A program made the translations under genes and the position numbers. The notes beneath the pieces are model-generated. The model saw only the letters and a list, made by a program, of their open reading frames with translations. It ran no database searches and was not told where the DNA came from. Positions 8,528 to 17,124 of a stretch of DNA of 64,000 bases are shown here, piece after piece (within the stretch, counting starts at the first letter, position 1; each line of letters starts with the position of its first letter). Source of the stretch: JAWKXU01 sp964468045. Lineage in GTDB: Bacteria > Pseudomonadota > Alphaproteobacteria > Sphingomonadales > Sphingomonadaceae. The stretch covers positions 1-64,000 of the forward strand of contig CAYXTO010000018.1 in NCBI GenBank assembly GCA_964468045.1. Reading direction: 5' to 3'.

Positions 8528-9832
8528 ATGAGCGGCGAAGCGACGGAAATCGCGCCGGACGCTGTCCCGGCCGGCCACGGCAGGCTGCAATGGGGCATTT
8601 TCGCGGGGTTTCTGCTTGGTCTCGTTGCGGGCCTGCTGGCCTATAGCTTCGCGCGCGATGCGGATTGGGTAGGCGCCATCATCACCTATGTGACCAATCC
8701 GATCGGCCAGATCTTCCTGCGGCTGCTGTTCATGCTGGTGATCCCGCTGCTGTTCTCCGCGCTGGTGGTCGGCATCGCGGAAATGGGCGAGATCCGCACG
8801 CTCAAGGCGGTCGGCATCCGCACGCTGGTCTACACGGTGGTGGTCTCCTCGATCGCGGTGGCGGTCAGCCTCGCGGTGGTGAATATCGCCCGTCCGGGCG
8901 CCGGGGTCGATCCGGTGGCGGCCCGCGAATTGCTGGCGCAGGGTGGAGAAGGCGCGGCGGGGATCATCGAAAGGACGGCCGAGGCCAAGACCGGGGTGGA
9001 CGCGGTGGTCGGCATCGTGCCGTCCAATATCGTCGGCGCGATGAGCGATAACGACATCCTGGCGGTGATGTTCTTCGCGCTGTTCTTCGGGATCGGGCTG
9101 CTGCTGGTGCGGAGCCAGCGCACCCGGACGCTGAAGGATGCGGTGGAGGGAGTGTTCGAAGTATCGATGCGACTGATCGGCATCGTGATCCTGCTCGCGC
9201 CCCTGGCGATCTTCTGCTTCATGTTCAACCTCGCCGCGCAGTTCGGCTGGGATCTGCTGTTCAAGCTGGCCGCCTATGTCGGGGTGGTGCTGCTGGCGCT
9301 GGCCATCCAGATGTTCGGGGTGTTTCCCGCGCTGCTGGCGTTCCTCGCCCGGAAGAACCCTCTCGCCTTCTTCCGAGAAACCCGCGAGGCCAGCCTGATG
9401 GCCTTCTCCACGGCGTCCTCGAACGCCACCTTGCCCACCGCGCTGCGCGTGGCCGAGACCGAGCTGAAGCTGCCCCCGCGCATCTCGCGTTTCGTGCTGA
9501 CCATCGGCGCCACCGCCAACCAGAACGGCACGGCGATGTTCGAAGGGGTGACGGTGTTGTTCCTGGCGCAGTTCTTCGGCGTGGACCTGTCGCTGGCCGA
9601 CCAGCTGTTCGTCATGCTGGTGTGCATCCTGGCGGGGATCGGCACGGCCGGCGTGCCGGCCGGTTCGCTGCCGGTAATCGCGCTGATCCTCGGCGGGGTC
9701 GGTGTCCCGCCCGAGGGGATCGGCTTGATCCTGGGCGTCGACCGCTTCCTCGACATGTGCCGCACCACGCTCAACGTGATCGGCGATCTGGTCGCGGCGA
9801 CCGTGATCTCGGCGAGGAGCGGGGAGGGCTAG
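8528..9832 (+). CDS. Dicarboxylate/amino acid:cation symporter (DAACS family)
   Basis: A 434-residue inner-membrane carrier of the GltP/DctA type, taking up glutamate, aspartate or C4-dicarboxylates with Na+ or H+. About eight membrane helices are visible. The re-entrant loop motif appears as MAFSTASSNATLPTALRVAE (residues about 290-310) and the ion-binding motif as GATANQNGTAMF, with AGVPAGSLPV after it. A 40-residue segment between the second and third helices is longer than in minimal members. Its stop and that of the convergent lipoprotein share the sequence CTAG. Confidence 0.92.
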   Translation: MSGEATEIAPDAVPAGHGRLQWGIFAGFLLGLVAGLLAYSFARDADWVGAIITYVTNPIGQIFLRLLFMLVIPLLFSALVVGIAEMGEIRTLKAVGIRTLVYTVVVSSIAVAVSLAVVNIARPGAGVDPVAARELLAQGGEGAAGIIERTAEAKTGVDAVVGIVPSNIVGAMSDNDILAVMFFALFFGIGLLLVRSQRTRTLKDAVEGVFEVSMRLIGIVILLAPLAIFCFMFNLAAQFGWDLLFKLAAYVGVVLLALAIQMFGVFPALLAFLARKNPLAFFRETREASLMAFSTASSNATLPTALRVAETELKLPPRISRFVLTIGATANQNGTAMFEGVTVLFLAQFFGVDLSLADQLFVMLVCILAGIGTAGVPAGSLPVIALILGGVGVPPEGIGLILGVDRFLDMCRTTLNVIGDLVAATVISARSGEG

Positions 9833-10230
9833 CTGCCCTTTTTCACGATTTCCACCGGCACGAAGCTGCCCAATCCGCAGCCGGCGCCGCGCTGGTAATC
9901 GCCGCCGATCCGGCGCAGCACATAGATGATGTCCGTGTTGCAGAGCTGGGTGAGCGAGGTCTCGTAGGTGAAGGCCTGTTCGCTGCCCAGCCCGGGGCAG
10001 CCGTTGGGCAAAATGTTGCGATAGGTCCTGCCGCCCGCGTCGAAGTCGATGGTGTAATTGTCATGCACCCGGCTTCCGCGGATCTGCGAAATCGGAATGC
10101 AGGTTTGCGCATCGCCCACCACGGTTGCGGCGGGGGCGCGGCTCGGTCGGTTGGCGCGGTCGACTTCGCCACTGCAGGCGGTGAGGCTCAAGGCGGCGAT
10201 GGGGGCAAGCAAAAGCGCTCTTTTCATCAT
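9829..10230 (-). CDS. Small putative lipoprotein, DUF6491-like
   Basis: A 133-residue exported protein. The start MMKRALLLAPIAALSLTAC gives a lipoprotein signal with the lipobox LTAC, and a GAGAGCGAG ribosome site just upstream; longer in-frame extensions are unlikely. The mature part has CIPISQIRGSRVHDNYTIDF, TYRNILPNGCPGL and LCNTDIIYVL with several Cys, a pattern I associate with DUF6491. Likely anchored in the outer membrane. Function unknown. Convergent with the symporter gene. Confidence 0.7.
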   Translation of the reverse strand: MMKRALLLAPIAALSLTACSGEVDRANRPSRAPAATVVGDAQTCIPISQIRGSRVHDNYTIDFDAGGRTYRNILPNGCPGLGSEQAFTYETSLTQLCNTDIIYVLRRIGGDYQRGAGCGLGSFVPVEIVKKGS

Positions 10231-10277
10231 CTCGCTCTCCATGCGGGGCAGGTCGTGAAAATCGCCTGCCCCTTGGT

Positions 10278-10937
10278 TCATCCTACTCCCTTTCCGGCGG
10301 GAGGTTCCAATCTCTTTTCGCGGAATCCGCATTGCTCCACCACCAGGCAGCGCCAGCATTCCGGGGCGCGGGCCTTGCAGGTATAGCGGCCCAGCAGGAT
10401 GAGCCAGTGATGGGCGTGCCGGCGGAAAGGCTGCGGCACCCGCTTTTCCAGCAGCGCCTCGACCTTGTCCGGGGTCTTGCCCGGAGCCAGGCCGGTGCGG
10501 TTGCAGACCCGGAAGACATGCGTGTCGACAGCGAAGGTCTCCTCGCCGAAAGCGCAGTTCATCACCACATTGGCGGTCTTGCGGCCGACCCCCGGCAGGG
10601 TGACGAGCAAGTCGCGGTCGGCCGGAACTTTCCCGCCATGATGAGCAATCAATTGCCCCGACAGGGCGATGACGTTCTTCGCCTTGGAATTGAACAGGCC
10701 GATGGTCTTGATGTACTGCTTCAGGCCTTCCTCGCCCAATTCCACCATTTGCTGCGGCGTCTTCACCCGGGCGAACAGCGCTCTGGTCGCCTTGTTGACC
10801 CCGGCGTCGGTCGCTTGCGCGGACAGGACGACGGCGACCAGCAATTGATAGATATTGCCGAATTCCAGCTCGGTTTCCGGCGAGGGATTGTCCTCGGCCA
10901 GGATCCGGAAGAATTCGAAGATGGTGTCTTTCTTCAA
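10278..10937 (-). CDS. nth: Endonuclease III
   Basis: A 219-residue bifunctional DNA glycosylase/AP lyase that removes oxidised pyrimidines. The helix-hairpin-helix LPGVGRKTANVV carries the catalytic Lys, VDTHVFRVCNR the catalytic Asp, and the C-terminus shows the [4Fe-4S] pattern C-x6-C-x2-C-x5-C (CKARAPECWRCLVVEQC). Full length. It lies 13 bases downstream of dapB on the same strand, so the pair is probably one transcript. Confidence 0.96.
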   Translation of the reverse strand: MKKDTIFEFFRILAEDNPSPETELEFGNIYQLLVAVVLSAQATDAGVNKATRALFARVKTPQQMVELGEEGLKQYIKTIGLFNSKAKNVIALSGQLIAHHGGKVPADRDLLVTLPGVGRKTANVVMNCAFGEETFAVDTHVFRVCNRTGLAPGKTPDKVEALLEKRVPQPFRRHAHHWLILLGRYTCKARAPECWRCLVVEQCGFREKRLEPPAGKGVG

Positions 10938-10950
10938 GGGCGGGAGCCGG

Positions 10951-11685
10951 TCAGAGACCGAGCACCTGGGGCATGGTGTAGCGCCCCGCCGGCTTGCCGA
11001 TCAGCCATTGCGCGCCCTTCACCGCTCCGCGCGCGAAGATCAGGCGGTTCTCGGCCAGGTGGGAAAGCGTCAGCCGCTCGTTATCGGCCAGGAAATGCAC
11101 GCCGTGGTCGCCGGCGACCGAGCCGCCGCGCAAGGAGGCGAAGCCGATCGCGCCGGGTTTGCGGGCGCCGGTGATGCCGTCACGTCCGCGCTCGCTGTGG
11201 TCCGCGAGCCCGATCCCGCGCCCGCGCGCGGCCGCTTCGCCCAGCAGCAGGGCCGTGCCGGAAGGCGCATCCACCTTCATCCGGTGATGGGTCTCGACGA
11301 TCTCGATATCCCACTCATCGCCGAGGCGGCTGGCCGCCTCGCGCACCAGATAGGCCAGCAGCGTGACGCCGAGCGAGGTATTGCCCGTCTGCAGGACCGG
11401 GATCGATTGCGCGGCATTGTCGATCAGCCAGTGATGCCGCTCCTCCAGCCCGGTGGTGCCGACGAGGATCGGGATGTTCGCGGCGACGGCGGCATCGAGA
11501 TTGGCTTCCAGCGCGTGGGGCGAGGAGAAATCGACCAGCGCGTCGCTGGTCCGCGCCAGCGCGGCCGCATCGCCGCCCTTGTCGATGCCGCCGGACAGCT
11601 CCTCGCCTGCCGTGGCCACTGCCTCGGCCAGAGCCTTCCCCATCCGTCCTTCACTGCCGATGATACCGATACGCGCCATTGCCAT
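10951..11685 (-). CDS. dapB: 4-hydroxy-tetrahydrodipicolinate reductase
   Basis: A 244-residue NAD(P)H-dependent reductase of the lysine/DAP pathway. The Rossmann motif is GIIGSEGRMGKAL at the N-terminus, FSSP and GTTGL follow, and the active-site signature EIVETHHRMKVDAPSGTAL is intact. Its 5' end is only about 30 bases from the divergent sirtuin start, so their promoters must overlap. Co-directional with nth, 13 bases away. Confidence 0.96.
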   Translation of the reverse strand: MAMARIGIIGSEGRMGKALAEAVATAGEELSGGIDKGGDAAALARTSDALVDFSSPHALEANLDAAVAANIPILVGTTGLEERHHWLIDNAAQSIPVLQTGNTSLGVTLLAYLVREAASRLGDEWDIEIVETHHRMKVDAPSGTALLLGEAAARGRGIGLADHSERGRDGITGARKPGAIGFASLRGGSVAGDHGVHFLADNERLTLSHLAENRLIFARGAVKGAQWLIGKPAGRYTMPQVLGL

Positions 11686-11714
11686 TCCCCTTGATGGCGT
11701 GCTTCATGGCCGCG

Positions 11715-12416
11715 ATGAGCAATATCCGCAATATCGTGATACTGACCGGCGCCGGGATCAGCGCGGAAAGCGGGATTGACACCTTTCGCGGGGCAGGCGG
11801 ATTGTGGGAGAATCACCGGGTCGAGGATGTCGCGACTCCGGAGGCGTTCGCCCGCGATCCGGAACTGGTCCTGCGCTTCTACGACATGCGGCGCGAAGCG
11901 ATCCAGCAGAGGCAGCCCAATGCCGCGCATGAAGCCCTGGCCCGGCTGGACCGGGAATGGGGCGGGGATCTGCTGATCGTGACCCAGAATGTCGACGATC
12001 TGCATGAGCGAGCGGGCGGGCGCCGCGTGCTGCATATGCATGGGGAGCATCTCAATGCCTGGTGCCTGGCTTGCGATGACCGTTCACCCTGGCGCGGGCC
12101 GCTGATCGATCGCCCCCGATGCCCGGCCTGCGGCGAGCGGGCGCTGCGCCCGGACATCGTCTGGTTCGGCGAAATGCCCTATCGCATGGACGAGATCTAC
12201 GATGCGCTGCGCGAGGCGGATCTGTTCGTCTCGATCGGCACTTCCGGCGCGGTCTACCCCGCCGCCGGCTTCGTCCGTGATGCGCGCGAACTGGGCATCA
12301 GGACGCTGGAGCTCAATCTCGAGCCGAGCCAGGGATCGGCCTGGTTCCACGAAAGCAGGCTGGGCGCGGCGACCGAGATCGTGCCGCGTTGGGTGGACCA
12401 AATCCTATCCGGCTGA
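11715..12416 (+). CDS. cobB: NAD-dependent protein deacylase (sirtuin)
   Basis: A 233-residue class III sirtuin removing acyl groups from lysines using NAD+. Motifs: GAGISAESGIDTFRG, TQNVDDLHERAG, HMHGEH with the catalytic His, and a zinc site of two pairs, WCLAC and RCPAC. The start at ATG 11715 (MSNIRNIVILTG) fits the family; two earlier in-frame ATGs (11679, 11706) lack a better ribosome site. The 3' end overlaps the convergent adenylyltransferase gene by 12 bases. Confidence 0.93.
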   Translation: MSNIRNIVILTGAGISAESGIDTFRGAGGLWENHRVEDVATPEAFARDPELVLRFYDMRREAIQQRQPNAAHEALARLDREWGGDLLIVTQNVDDLHERAGGRRVLHMHGEHLNAWCLACDDRSPWRGPLIDRPRCPACGERALRPDIVWFGEMPYRMDEIYDALREADLFVSIGTSGAVYPAAGFVRDARELGIRTLELNLEPSQGSAWFHESRLGAATEIVPRWVDQILSG

Positions 12417-13178
12417 ACATACCCGGCACGCCGGGTCCTTCGCGATCCGGAGCGTGCGCAGGCCGGGCTGCAGCCCATCGAGCAGATGCAGGCGGCCCCA
12501 TTGCGGATCGCCCAGCGTGCTGACACCGGCCAGCAGCACCCGGATGGCGTGCAGCGCGGCAAAGCTGCCGACCCAGCCGGCCATGGCGCCCAGCATTCCG
12601 TCTTCCGCGCAGCTGTCGCAATCGTCCGTGTCGAAGGCGTCGCCGACATAGCAGCGATAGCAGGGCTGACCCGGCAAATGGCCGGCATAGGCCGCGACCT
12701 GGCCCTGGAAGCGGCCCACCGCCGCGCTGATCAGCGGAATGCGCGCGGCCACGCAGGCATCCGATACGGCGAGCCGCGTCGCGAAATTATCGCAGCCGTC
12801 CAGCACCACATCGGCGCCCGCGAGGATCCGCGCGGCATTGGCAGGGCCGATTCGCTCGATGACGGGGGTGCAGGCGAGGGAGGGGTCGAAACAGGCGACC
12901 CATTGGGCTGCCGCTTCCGCTTTCGGGCGCCCGACATCGCTGCTGGCGAAAATGGTCTGCCGCTGCAGGTTCGACGGCGCGACGCGATCGTCGTCGATCA
13001 CGGTGAGGCGGCCGATCCCGGCCCCGGCCAGATATTGCAGCGCCGGGCTGCCGATCCCCCCCGCGCCCACCAGCACGGCATGGGCGCGAGCCAGCACGAC
13101 TTGCCCGGCGCCGCCGATTTCCGGAAGCACGATATGGCGCGCAAAGCGTTCGACGCGGTCGGGGGGAAGCATGTCCAT
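12405..13178 (-). CDS. HesA/MoeB/ThiF-family adenylyltransferase
   Basis: A 257-residue E1-like enzyme that adenylates the C-terminal Gly of a ubiquitin-like sulfur carrier (MoaD or ThiS type). It has the nucleotide-binding GAGGIGSPALQYLAGAG, the acidic DGCDNFATR, and a structural zinc site from CYRC and CRVC. No rhodanese domain is attached. Whether it serves molybdopterin or thiamine synthesis cannot be decided because no moaD or thiS lies nearby. Confidence 0.9.
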   Translation of the reverse strand: MDMLPPDRVERFARHIVLPEIGGAGQVVLARAHAVLVGAGGIGSPALQYLAGAGIGRLTVIDDDRVAPSNLQRQTIFASSDVGRPKAEAAAQWVACFDPSLACTPVIERIGPANAARILAGADVVLDGCDNFATRLAVSDACVAARIPLISAAVGRFQGQVAAYAGHLPGQPCYRCYVGDAFDTDDCDSCAEDGMLGAMAGWVGSFAALHAIRVLLAGVSTLGDPQWGRLHLLDGLQPGLRTLRIAKDPACRVCSAG

Positions 13179-13180
13179 TC

Positions 13181-13235
13181 CCTAGAGTGATTTCGAAGCA
13201 AGTGGAATCACTTGCTGACTCGGAAATCACGGAAA
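13181..13235. repeat. Palindromic intergenic element
   Basis: The gap between the adenylyltransferase start and the dnaA end holds nested dyads: CAAGTG-GAAT-CACTTG (13199-13214) inside AGTGATT...AATCACT (13186-13212), then a further GGAAATCACGG. The overall pattern (TAGAGTGATTTC..., GTGGAATCAC...) resembles the mosaic palindromes found in many copies in alphaproteobacterial intergenic DNA. Only one copy is seen here, so its repetitive nature is inference. Confidence 0.45.
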
Positions 13236-13380
13236 ACAGGTAAATTCCAGGCTCGTTCCAGTTCAACCAGAACCGGAACAAGTCTGGCCTTGCCGCCGCC
13301 TGTGTAAAAGCCTGTGCATCACGCCGGGACAAACCCGGCATGATCGGTTGGCTGAACGGGGGCGGACTGCGGAGAAGCGG

Positions 13381-14901
13381 TCAGCTTTCCAGTTGCCGCA
13401 GCAGGCTGCGCACGTCGCCGTCCATGTCGGCATCGCGTTTGCGCAGGTCTTCGATCAGGCGGACCGCGTGGATCACGGTCGAATGATCGCGCCCGCCGAA
13501 CTTCCGGCCGATTTCCGGATAGCTGCGCGGAGTGAGCACCTTGGCGAGATACATCGCCACCTGCCGGGGGCGCACGACGGCGCGGGCGCGGCGCTTGCTG
13601 GACATTTCCGCGCGGTCCACCCGGTAGAACTGGCAAACGGTGCGCTGGATCTCGTCGATGGTGATCCGGCGGCGATTGGCCGAAAGGATATCGGTCAGCT
13701 GCTCCTCGGCCAGTTGCAGGGAAACTTCCTGCCCCGTCAGCTGGGCATAGGCGATCAGCTTGTTGAGGCCGCCGATCAGCTCGCGAACATTGCGATTGAT
13801 CGTGCGCGCCAGGAATTCGATGACATCGGAGGGCACTTCGAGCGGGGCGAACCTGCCCAGCTTGCTTTCCAGGATGGAGCGGCGCAGCTCGATGTCGGCG
13901 GGCTGGATATCCGCGACCAGGCCCATCGAAAGGCGGGAAAGCAGGCGCTGTTCCACGCCGTCCAGTGCTTGCGGCGCGCGGTCGGCGGCAAAGACCAGGC
14001 GCTTGCCTTCGGCCAGCAGCGCGTCGATCGTGTACAGCAGTTCTTCCTGCGCGCTCGCCTTGCCGATGATGAACTGGATATCGTCCACCAGCAGCAGGTC
14101 GAAGCCGCGCAGCCGGGCCTTGAACTCGATCATCTGGTTCTGGCGCAGCGCCTGGACGAATTCCACCATGAACCGCTCGGCCGAGCAGTAGAAGATCCGG
14201 GCGCGGGGATGGTTGGAAAGATAGGCATGGCCGATCGCATGCAGCAGGTGGGTCTTGCCCTGGCCGGTCGACGCCTTGAGATAGAGCGGGGAGAATTGTG
14301 GCGCTTCCTGCTTCGCCATGCGCTCGGCCGCATTGAACGCCAGCACGTTCGACTTGCCGGTGATGAAGGCCAGGAACGTCAGCGAGGGGTCGAGGCCGAC
14401 CGAGGATGTGAAGCCCTGCGCGCCGATCGTATCGGCTGCCAGCGCGATCGCGCTGGCTTCGGTTCCATCGTTGGCGGGATGGCGGCCCATGTCCATGCCC
14501 CCATCGCCCCGCAGCCGCAGCTCCTGCATCTGGCGGCGTCCGGGATGCACGGCGATTCGCACATGCTTCACTTCGGAACGGGCGATCTTCCACGCCAGCG
14601 AAAGCCGGTCGGCGAAGCGATCCGCCACCCAGTTGGCCGAGAATTCCGTGGGCAGGAACAGGTCGAGCGTGCCGGTTTCATCGCAGAAGGTGCCGAGCTG
14701 GATCGGCTTGATCCATTGGCTATGCAATTGATGCCCCAGATCCTTGCGCAAGCCCTGGCTGATATCCGCCCAATCGGCGGCCAGATTTACGGCTTCCTGG
14801 TCTTCCACCTTATTACCTTCCGCCGTCTTGCGCCGTTCGACCGTCACTCGATCCCCTTTGGAGCCTGTCCTCGCCATCTCGATATTAAGCCCCCGTCCCA
14901 T
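13381..14901 (-). CDS. dnaA: Chromosomal replication initiator protein DnaA
   Basis: A 506-residue AAA+ initiator that binds DnaA boxes and melts oriC. Domain I begins near NLAADWADISQGLRKDLG; domain III has Walker A STGQGKTHLLHAIGHAYLSN and Walker B LLVDDIQF; domain IV ends in the box-binding signature GRDHSTVIHAVRLIEDL. The start is uncertain: ATG 14901 with a GGGGGG-rich leader is taken, ATG 14877 is the alternative, and a longer frame to 14991 is unlikely. rpsT lies directly upstream, the usual alphaproteobacterial order. Confidence 0.95.
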   Translation of the reverse strand: MGRGLNIEMARTGSKGDRVTVERRKTAEGNKVEDQEAVNLAADWADISQGLRKDLGHQLHSQWIKPIQLGTFCDETGTLDLFLPTEFSANWVADRFADRLSLAWKIARSEVKHVRIAVHPGRRQMQELRLRGDGGMDMGRHPANDGTEASAIALAADTIGAQGFTSSVGLDPSLTFLAFITGKSNVLAFNAAERMAKQEAPQFSPLYLKASTGQGKTHLLHAIGHAYLSNHPRARIFYCSAERFMVEFVQALRQNQMIEFKARLRGFDLLLVDDIQFIIGKASAQEELLYTIDALLAEGKRLVFAADRAPQALDGVEQRLLSRLSMGLVADIQPADIELRRSILESKLGRFAPLEVPSDVIEFLARTINRNVRELIGGLNKLIAYAQLTGQEVSLQLAEEQLTDILSANRRRITIDEIQRTVCQFYRVDRAEMSSKRRARAVVRPRQVAMYLAKVLTPRSYPEIGRKFGGRDHSTVIHAVRLIEDLRKRDADMDGDVRSLLRQLES

Positions 14902-15254
14902 TTCAGCTACCCCCCGGTCGCTGCACGTCGTCCGAATTCGGGCACGCCAGAACATTGACCGGAAACCATGCGATTTCCAACCCCAGACCAACCCGATTCA
15001 ATCCTGTGAGCACCCTGGCTAGCCGCCCCGGATGCGAGAGGGATTTATGAAGTAGTTTTCCCTCGGAGCAAGACCTGCCCGGAAAAAAAACTGAAATAAT
15101 TCGATTGACTCACGGCAAGGGCAGGCGCTGCGTCTAAACCATTATTATGAATGACTTTTCCCTGCAAAGCTCGGCGAATCGCGGTGATTCCTCATGTTGC
15201 AGGAAGAAGTCGCTTTTGCGTCTCGCGTGTGCGGTAGAATGCTTTGCAAATGCG
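14902..15254. promoter_or_regulatory. dnaA upstream region (no gene, no DnaA boxes seen)
   Basis: About 350 bases between the dnaA start and the rpsT terminator with no convincing reading frame. It contains an A-rich tract (GGAAAAAAAACTGAAATAATTC near 15071-15092) and is more AT-rich than its surroundings, as expected for the dnaA promoter and leader. I searched by eye for TTATNCACA on both strands and found none, so this is unlikely to be oriC. Confidence 0.5.
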
Positions 15255-15288
15255 AACGGGGCCGACGCTTTGCAGCGCCGGCCCCGTT
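15255..15288 (-). terminator. Hairpin terminator of rpsT
   Basis: AACGGGGCCG (15255-15264) pairs perfectly with CGGCCCCGTT (15279-15288), and the inner bases CGC/GCG extend the stem. It stands 39 bases past the rpsT stop. The downstream T-run is weak (TTCGCATTT), so termination may be partial. Confidence 0.7.
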
Positions 15289-15326
15289 CCTATTTGGTTC
15301 CTGCCCGAGAGGGCAAAAGATGCGAA

Positions 15327-15587
15327 TCAGAGAGCGGCGACGCGCTTGCTGAGCCGGGAGATCTTGCGCGCCACGGTATTCTTGTGGAGCACGCCCCGGG
15401 CGATGCCGCGCGCGAGTTCCGGCTGGGCGGCCCGCAACGCTTCCTGGGCGGCAGTCTTGTCGCCGCCGGCGATCGCGGTTTCCACCTTCTTCACGAAGTG
15501 GCGGATACGGCTGATGCGGGCGCCATTGATTTCTGCGCGGCGGTCGTTGCGGCGGATGCGCTTGCGGGCTTGCGGCGTATTGGCCAT
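15327..15587 (-). CDS. rpsT: 30S ribosomal protein S20
   Basis: An 86-residue, Lys/Arg/Ala-rich helical protein starting MANTPQARKRIRRNDRRAEI, the classic S20 beginning, and ending ISRLSKRVAAL. It binds the 16S rRNA 5' domain early in assembly. An in-frame extension to 15623 is not supported. Located upstream of dnaA with its own hairpin terminator. Confidence 0.97.
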   Translation of the reverse strand: MANTPQARKRIRRNDRRAEINGARISRIRHFVKKVETAIAGGDKTAAQEALRAAQPELARGIARGVLHKNTVARKISRLSKRVAAL

Positions 15588-15779
15588 AAAGTTGTTAGAC
15601 CTCTGTCCTCTGTCGGGCCGCAAGGCGGCTTAAATCGTGCGGAAAAGGCGGGCAAGGCTCGCCGGAAAGCGCGGCCCTTACCGGTGGGCGCCCGAATCGT
15701 CAAGCCGATAAGCCGCAGGTTTACGTCGAAGTAGGGTCTTCGGGTCAGAACGCGGGGCGGGATCGATCTGGGAGGGTTC

Positions 15780-17096
15780 ATGACGTTCGACAAGGTTCTC
15801 GCGCTCGCCGCGGCGCTGTCGGCAGCGGGGCCGGCGATCGGGCAGGAAGCGGTGGAAGCGGTCCAGACGAGCGACGGCCAGGTCCAGCTCCTGCCGGCCG
15901 ACGCCGACGCCGATGCCGGCGTGCTGCGGCAGCAGGCGATCGAGGGCATCAACGCCTTCTCGCTCGACCTCTATCGCCGGACGCTGCCGGCGGGCGGGAA
16001 TCACTTCCTTTCGCCGGCCAGCGTCTCGGTCGCGATGGGCCTGGCCTATCGCGGCGCGCGGGGGACGACCGCGGAAGAACTCGACAGGACGATGCATTTC
16101 GGCCGGCCGCCGCGGGATTACCTGCGCGCCAACGGCTATGTCCTGGACACCATGGACCTGTCGGGGCCGGGGCGCGAACTGCGCACGGCCAACGCGCTCT
16201 GGTTGCAGGAAGGCATGCCGCTCGACCCCGGCTTCGCGGCAGACATCGCCAGCCACGCCCGAGCCGGCATGCAGAGGGTCAACTTCCGCAAGGATCCCGA
16301 CGCCGCCCGCGTCCTGGTCAACCAATGGGTGGCCGGCAGGACGCGCGACCGGATCACCGGCCTGCTGGAGCCTGCCGACGTGACCAAGTACACGCGCGCG
16401 ATTCTGGTCAATGCGATCTACTGGAAAGGCGCCTGGAACAGGCCCTTCGACAAGGCGGCGACACGGCCGGAACCCTTCACCCTGCTCGGCGGCGAAAAGC
16501 GCGAGGTTCCGCTGATGAACCAGCGGGCCCATTTCCAGGTCGCCGAGCGGCGCGGGACGAAGGCGATCCTGCTGCCGTACGCCGGCCAGGAGATCGAGAT
16601 GGCGGTGTTCCTGCCGTCTTCACCCAAGGGCCTCCCCCGGTTCGAGGCGAAGCTCACCGCGGCCGAACTATCGCGGTTCCTCCATGATCTCACCATGGCG
16701 CGACCGCGCGAGACGATCCTGACCCTCCCCAGGATGCATGTCGAATGGCGCGAGGATCTGAAGGACAGCCTGAAAGCGATGGGCGCGCCGACCGCCTTCT
16801 CGGATAACGCCGATTTCCTCGGTATGGCCAGCCCTGATTATCCGGGCGAACTGGAGAACGCGGTCGGCTTCAAGATCGCCCACGTCATCCACAAGACCTA
16901 TCTGGACGTGGACGAGATCGGCTCCGAGGCCGTGGCGGCGACCGCGGTCGTTTCGGACATCGTCATCAGCAGCCGGGGCCAGGCGCCGCCCCCGCCGCCG
17001 CCTTTCGTCTTCCGTGCGGACAAGCCGTTCCTGTTCCTGCTGCGCGACCGGCGGACCGGGCTGATCCTGTTCATGGGGCGCTACGTGGCGCCCTGA
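15780..17096 (+). CDS. Serpin family protein (bacterial serine protease inhibitor)
   Basis: A 438-residue exported serpin. The N-terminus MTFDKVLALAAALSAAGPAIG is a likely signal peptide. The core runs from INAFSLDLYRRTL through LVNAIYWKGAWN (shutter/breach strands) to the serpin signature FRADKPFLFLLRD near residue 411. The reactive-centre-loop hinge, DEIGSEAVAATAVV (about residue 378), has small residues at P12-P9, the hallmark of inhibitory serpins. The loop is about ten residues longer than in alpha-1-antitrypsin and contains six consecutive Pro, so P1 cannot be read reliably; a Val-Ile-Ser-Ser-Arg stretch spans the expected site. It stands alone on the plus strand between the minus-strand genes rpsT and mutM. 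Confidence 0.92.
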   Translation: MTFDKVLALAAALSAAGPAIGQEAVEAVQTSDGQVQLLPADADADAGVLRQQAIEGINAFSLDLYRRTLPAGGNHFLSPASVSVAMGLAYRGARGTTAEELDRTMHFGRPPRDYLRANGYVLDTMDLSGPGRELRTANALWLQEGMPLDPGFAADIASHARAGMQRVNFRKDPDAARVLVNQWVAGRTRDRITGLLEPADVTKYTRAILVNAIYWKGAWNRPFDKAATRPEPFTLLGGEKREVPLMNQRAHFQVAERRGTKAILLPYAGQEIEMAVFLPSSPKGLPRFEAKLTAAELSRFLHDLTMARPRETILTLPRMHVEWREDLKDSLKAMGAPTAFSDNADFLGMASPDYPGELENAVGFKIAHVIHKTYLDVDEIGSEAVAATAVVSDIVISSRGQAPPPPPPFVFRADKPFLFLLRDRRTGLILFMGRYVAP

Positions 17097-17124
17097 TGCC
17101 GTCTTATTCTGGCCTATTTCCGGC

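Noticed and set aside
13348..14958. 536-residue frame antisense to dnaA
   Set aside because: It mirrors DnaA codon bias; no similarity to any family.
14902..15254. oriC near dnaA
   Set aside because: No TTATNCACA boxes found by eye on either strand, and in related alphaproteobacteria dnaA is often away from the origin.
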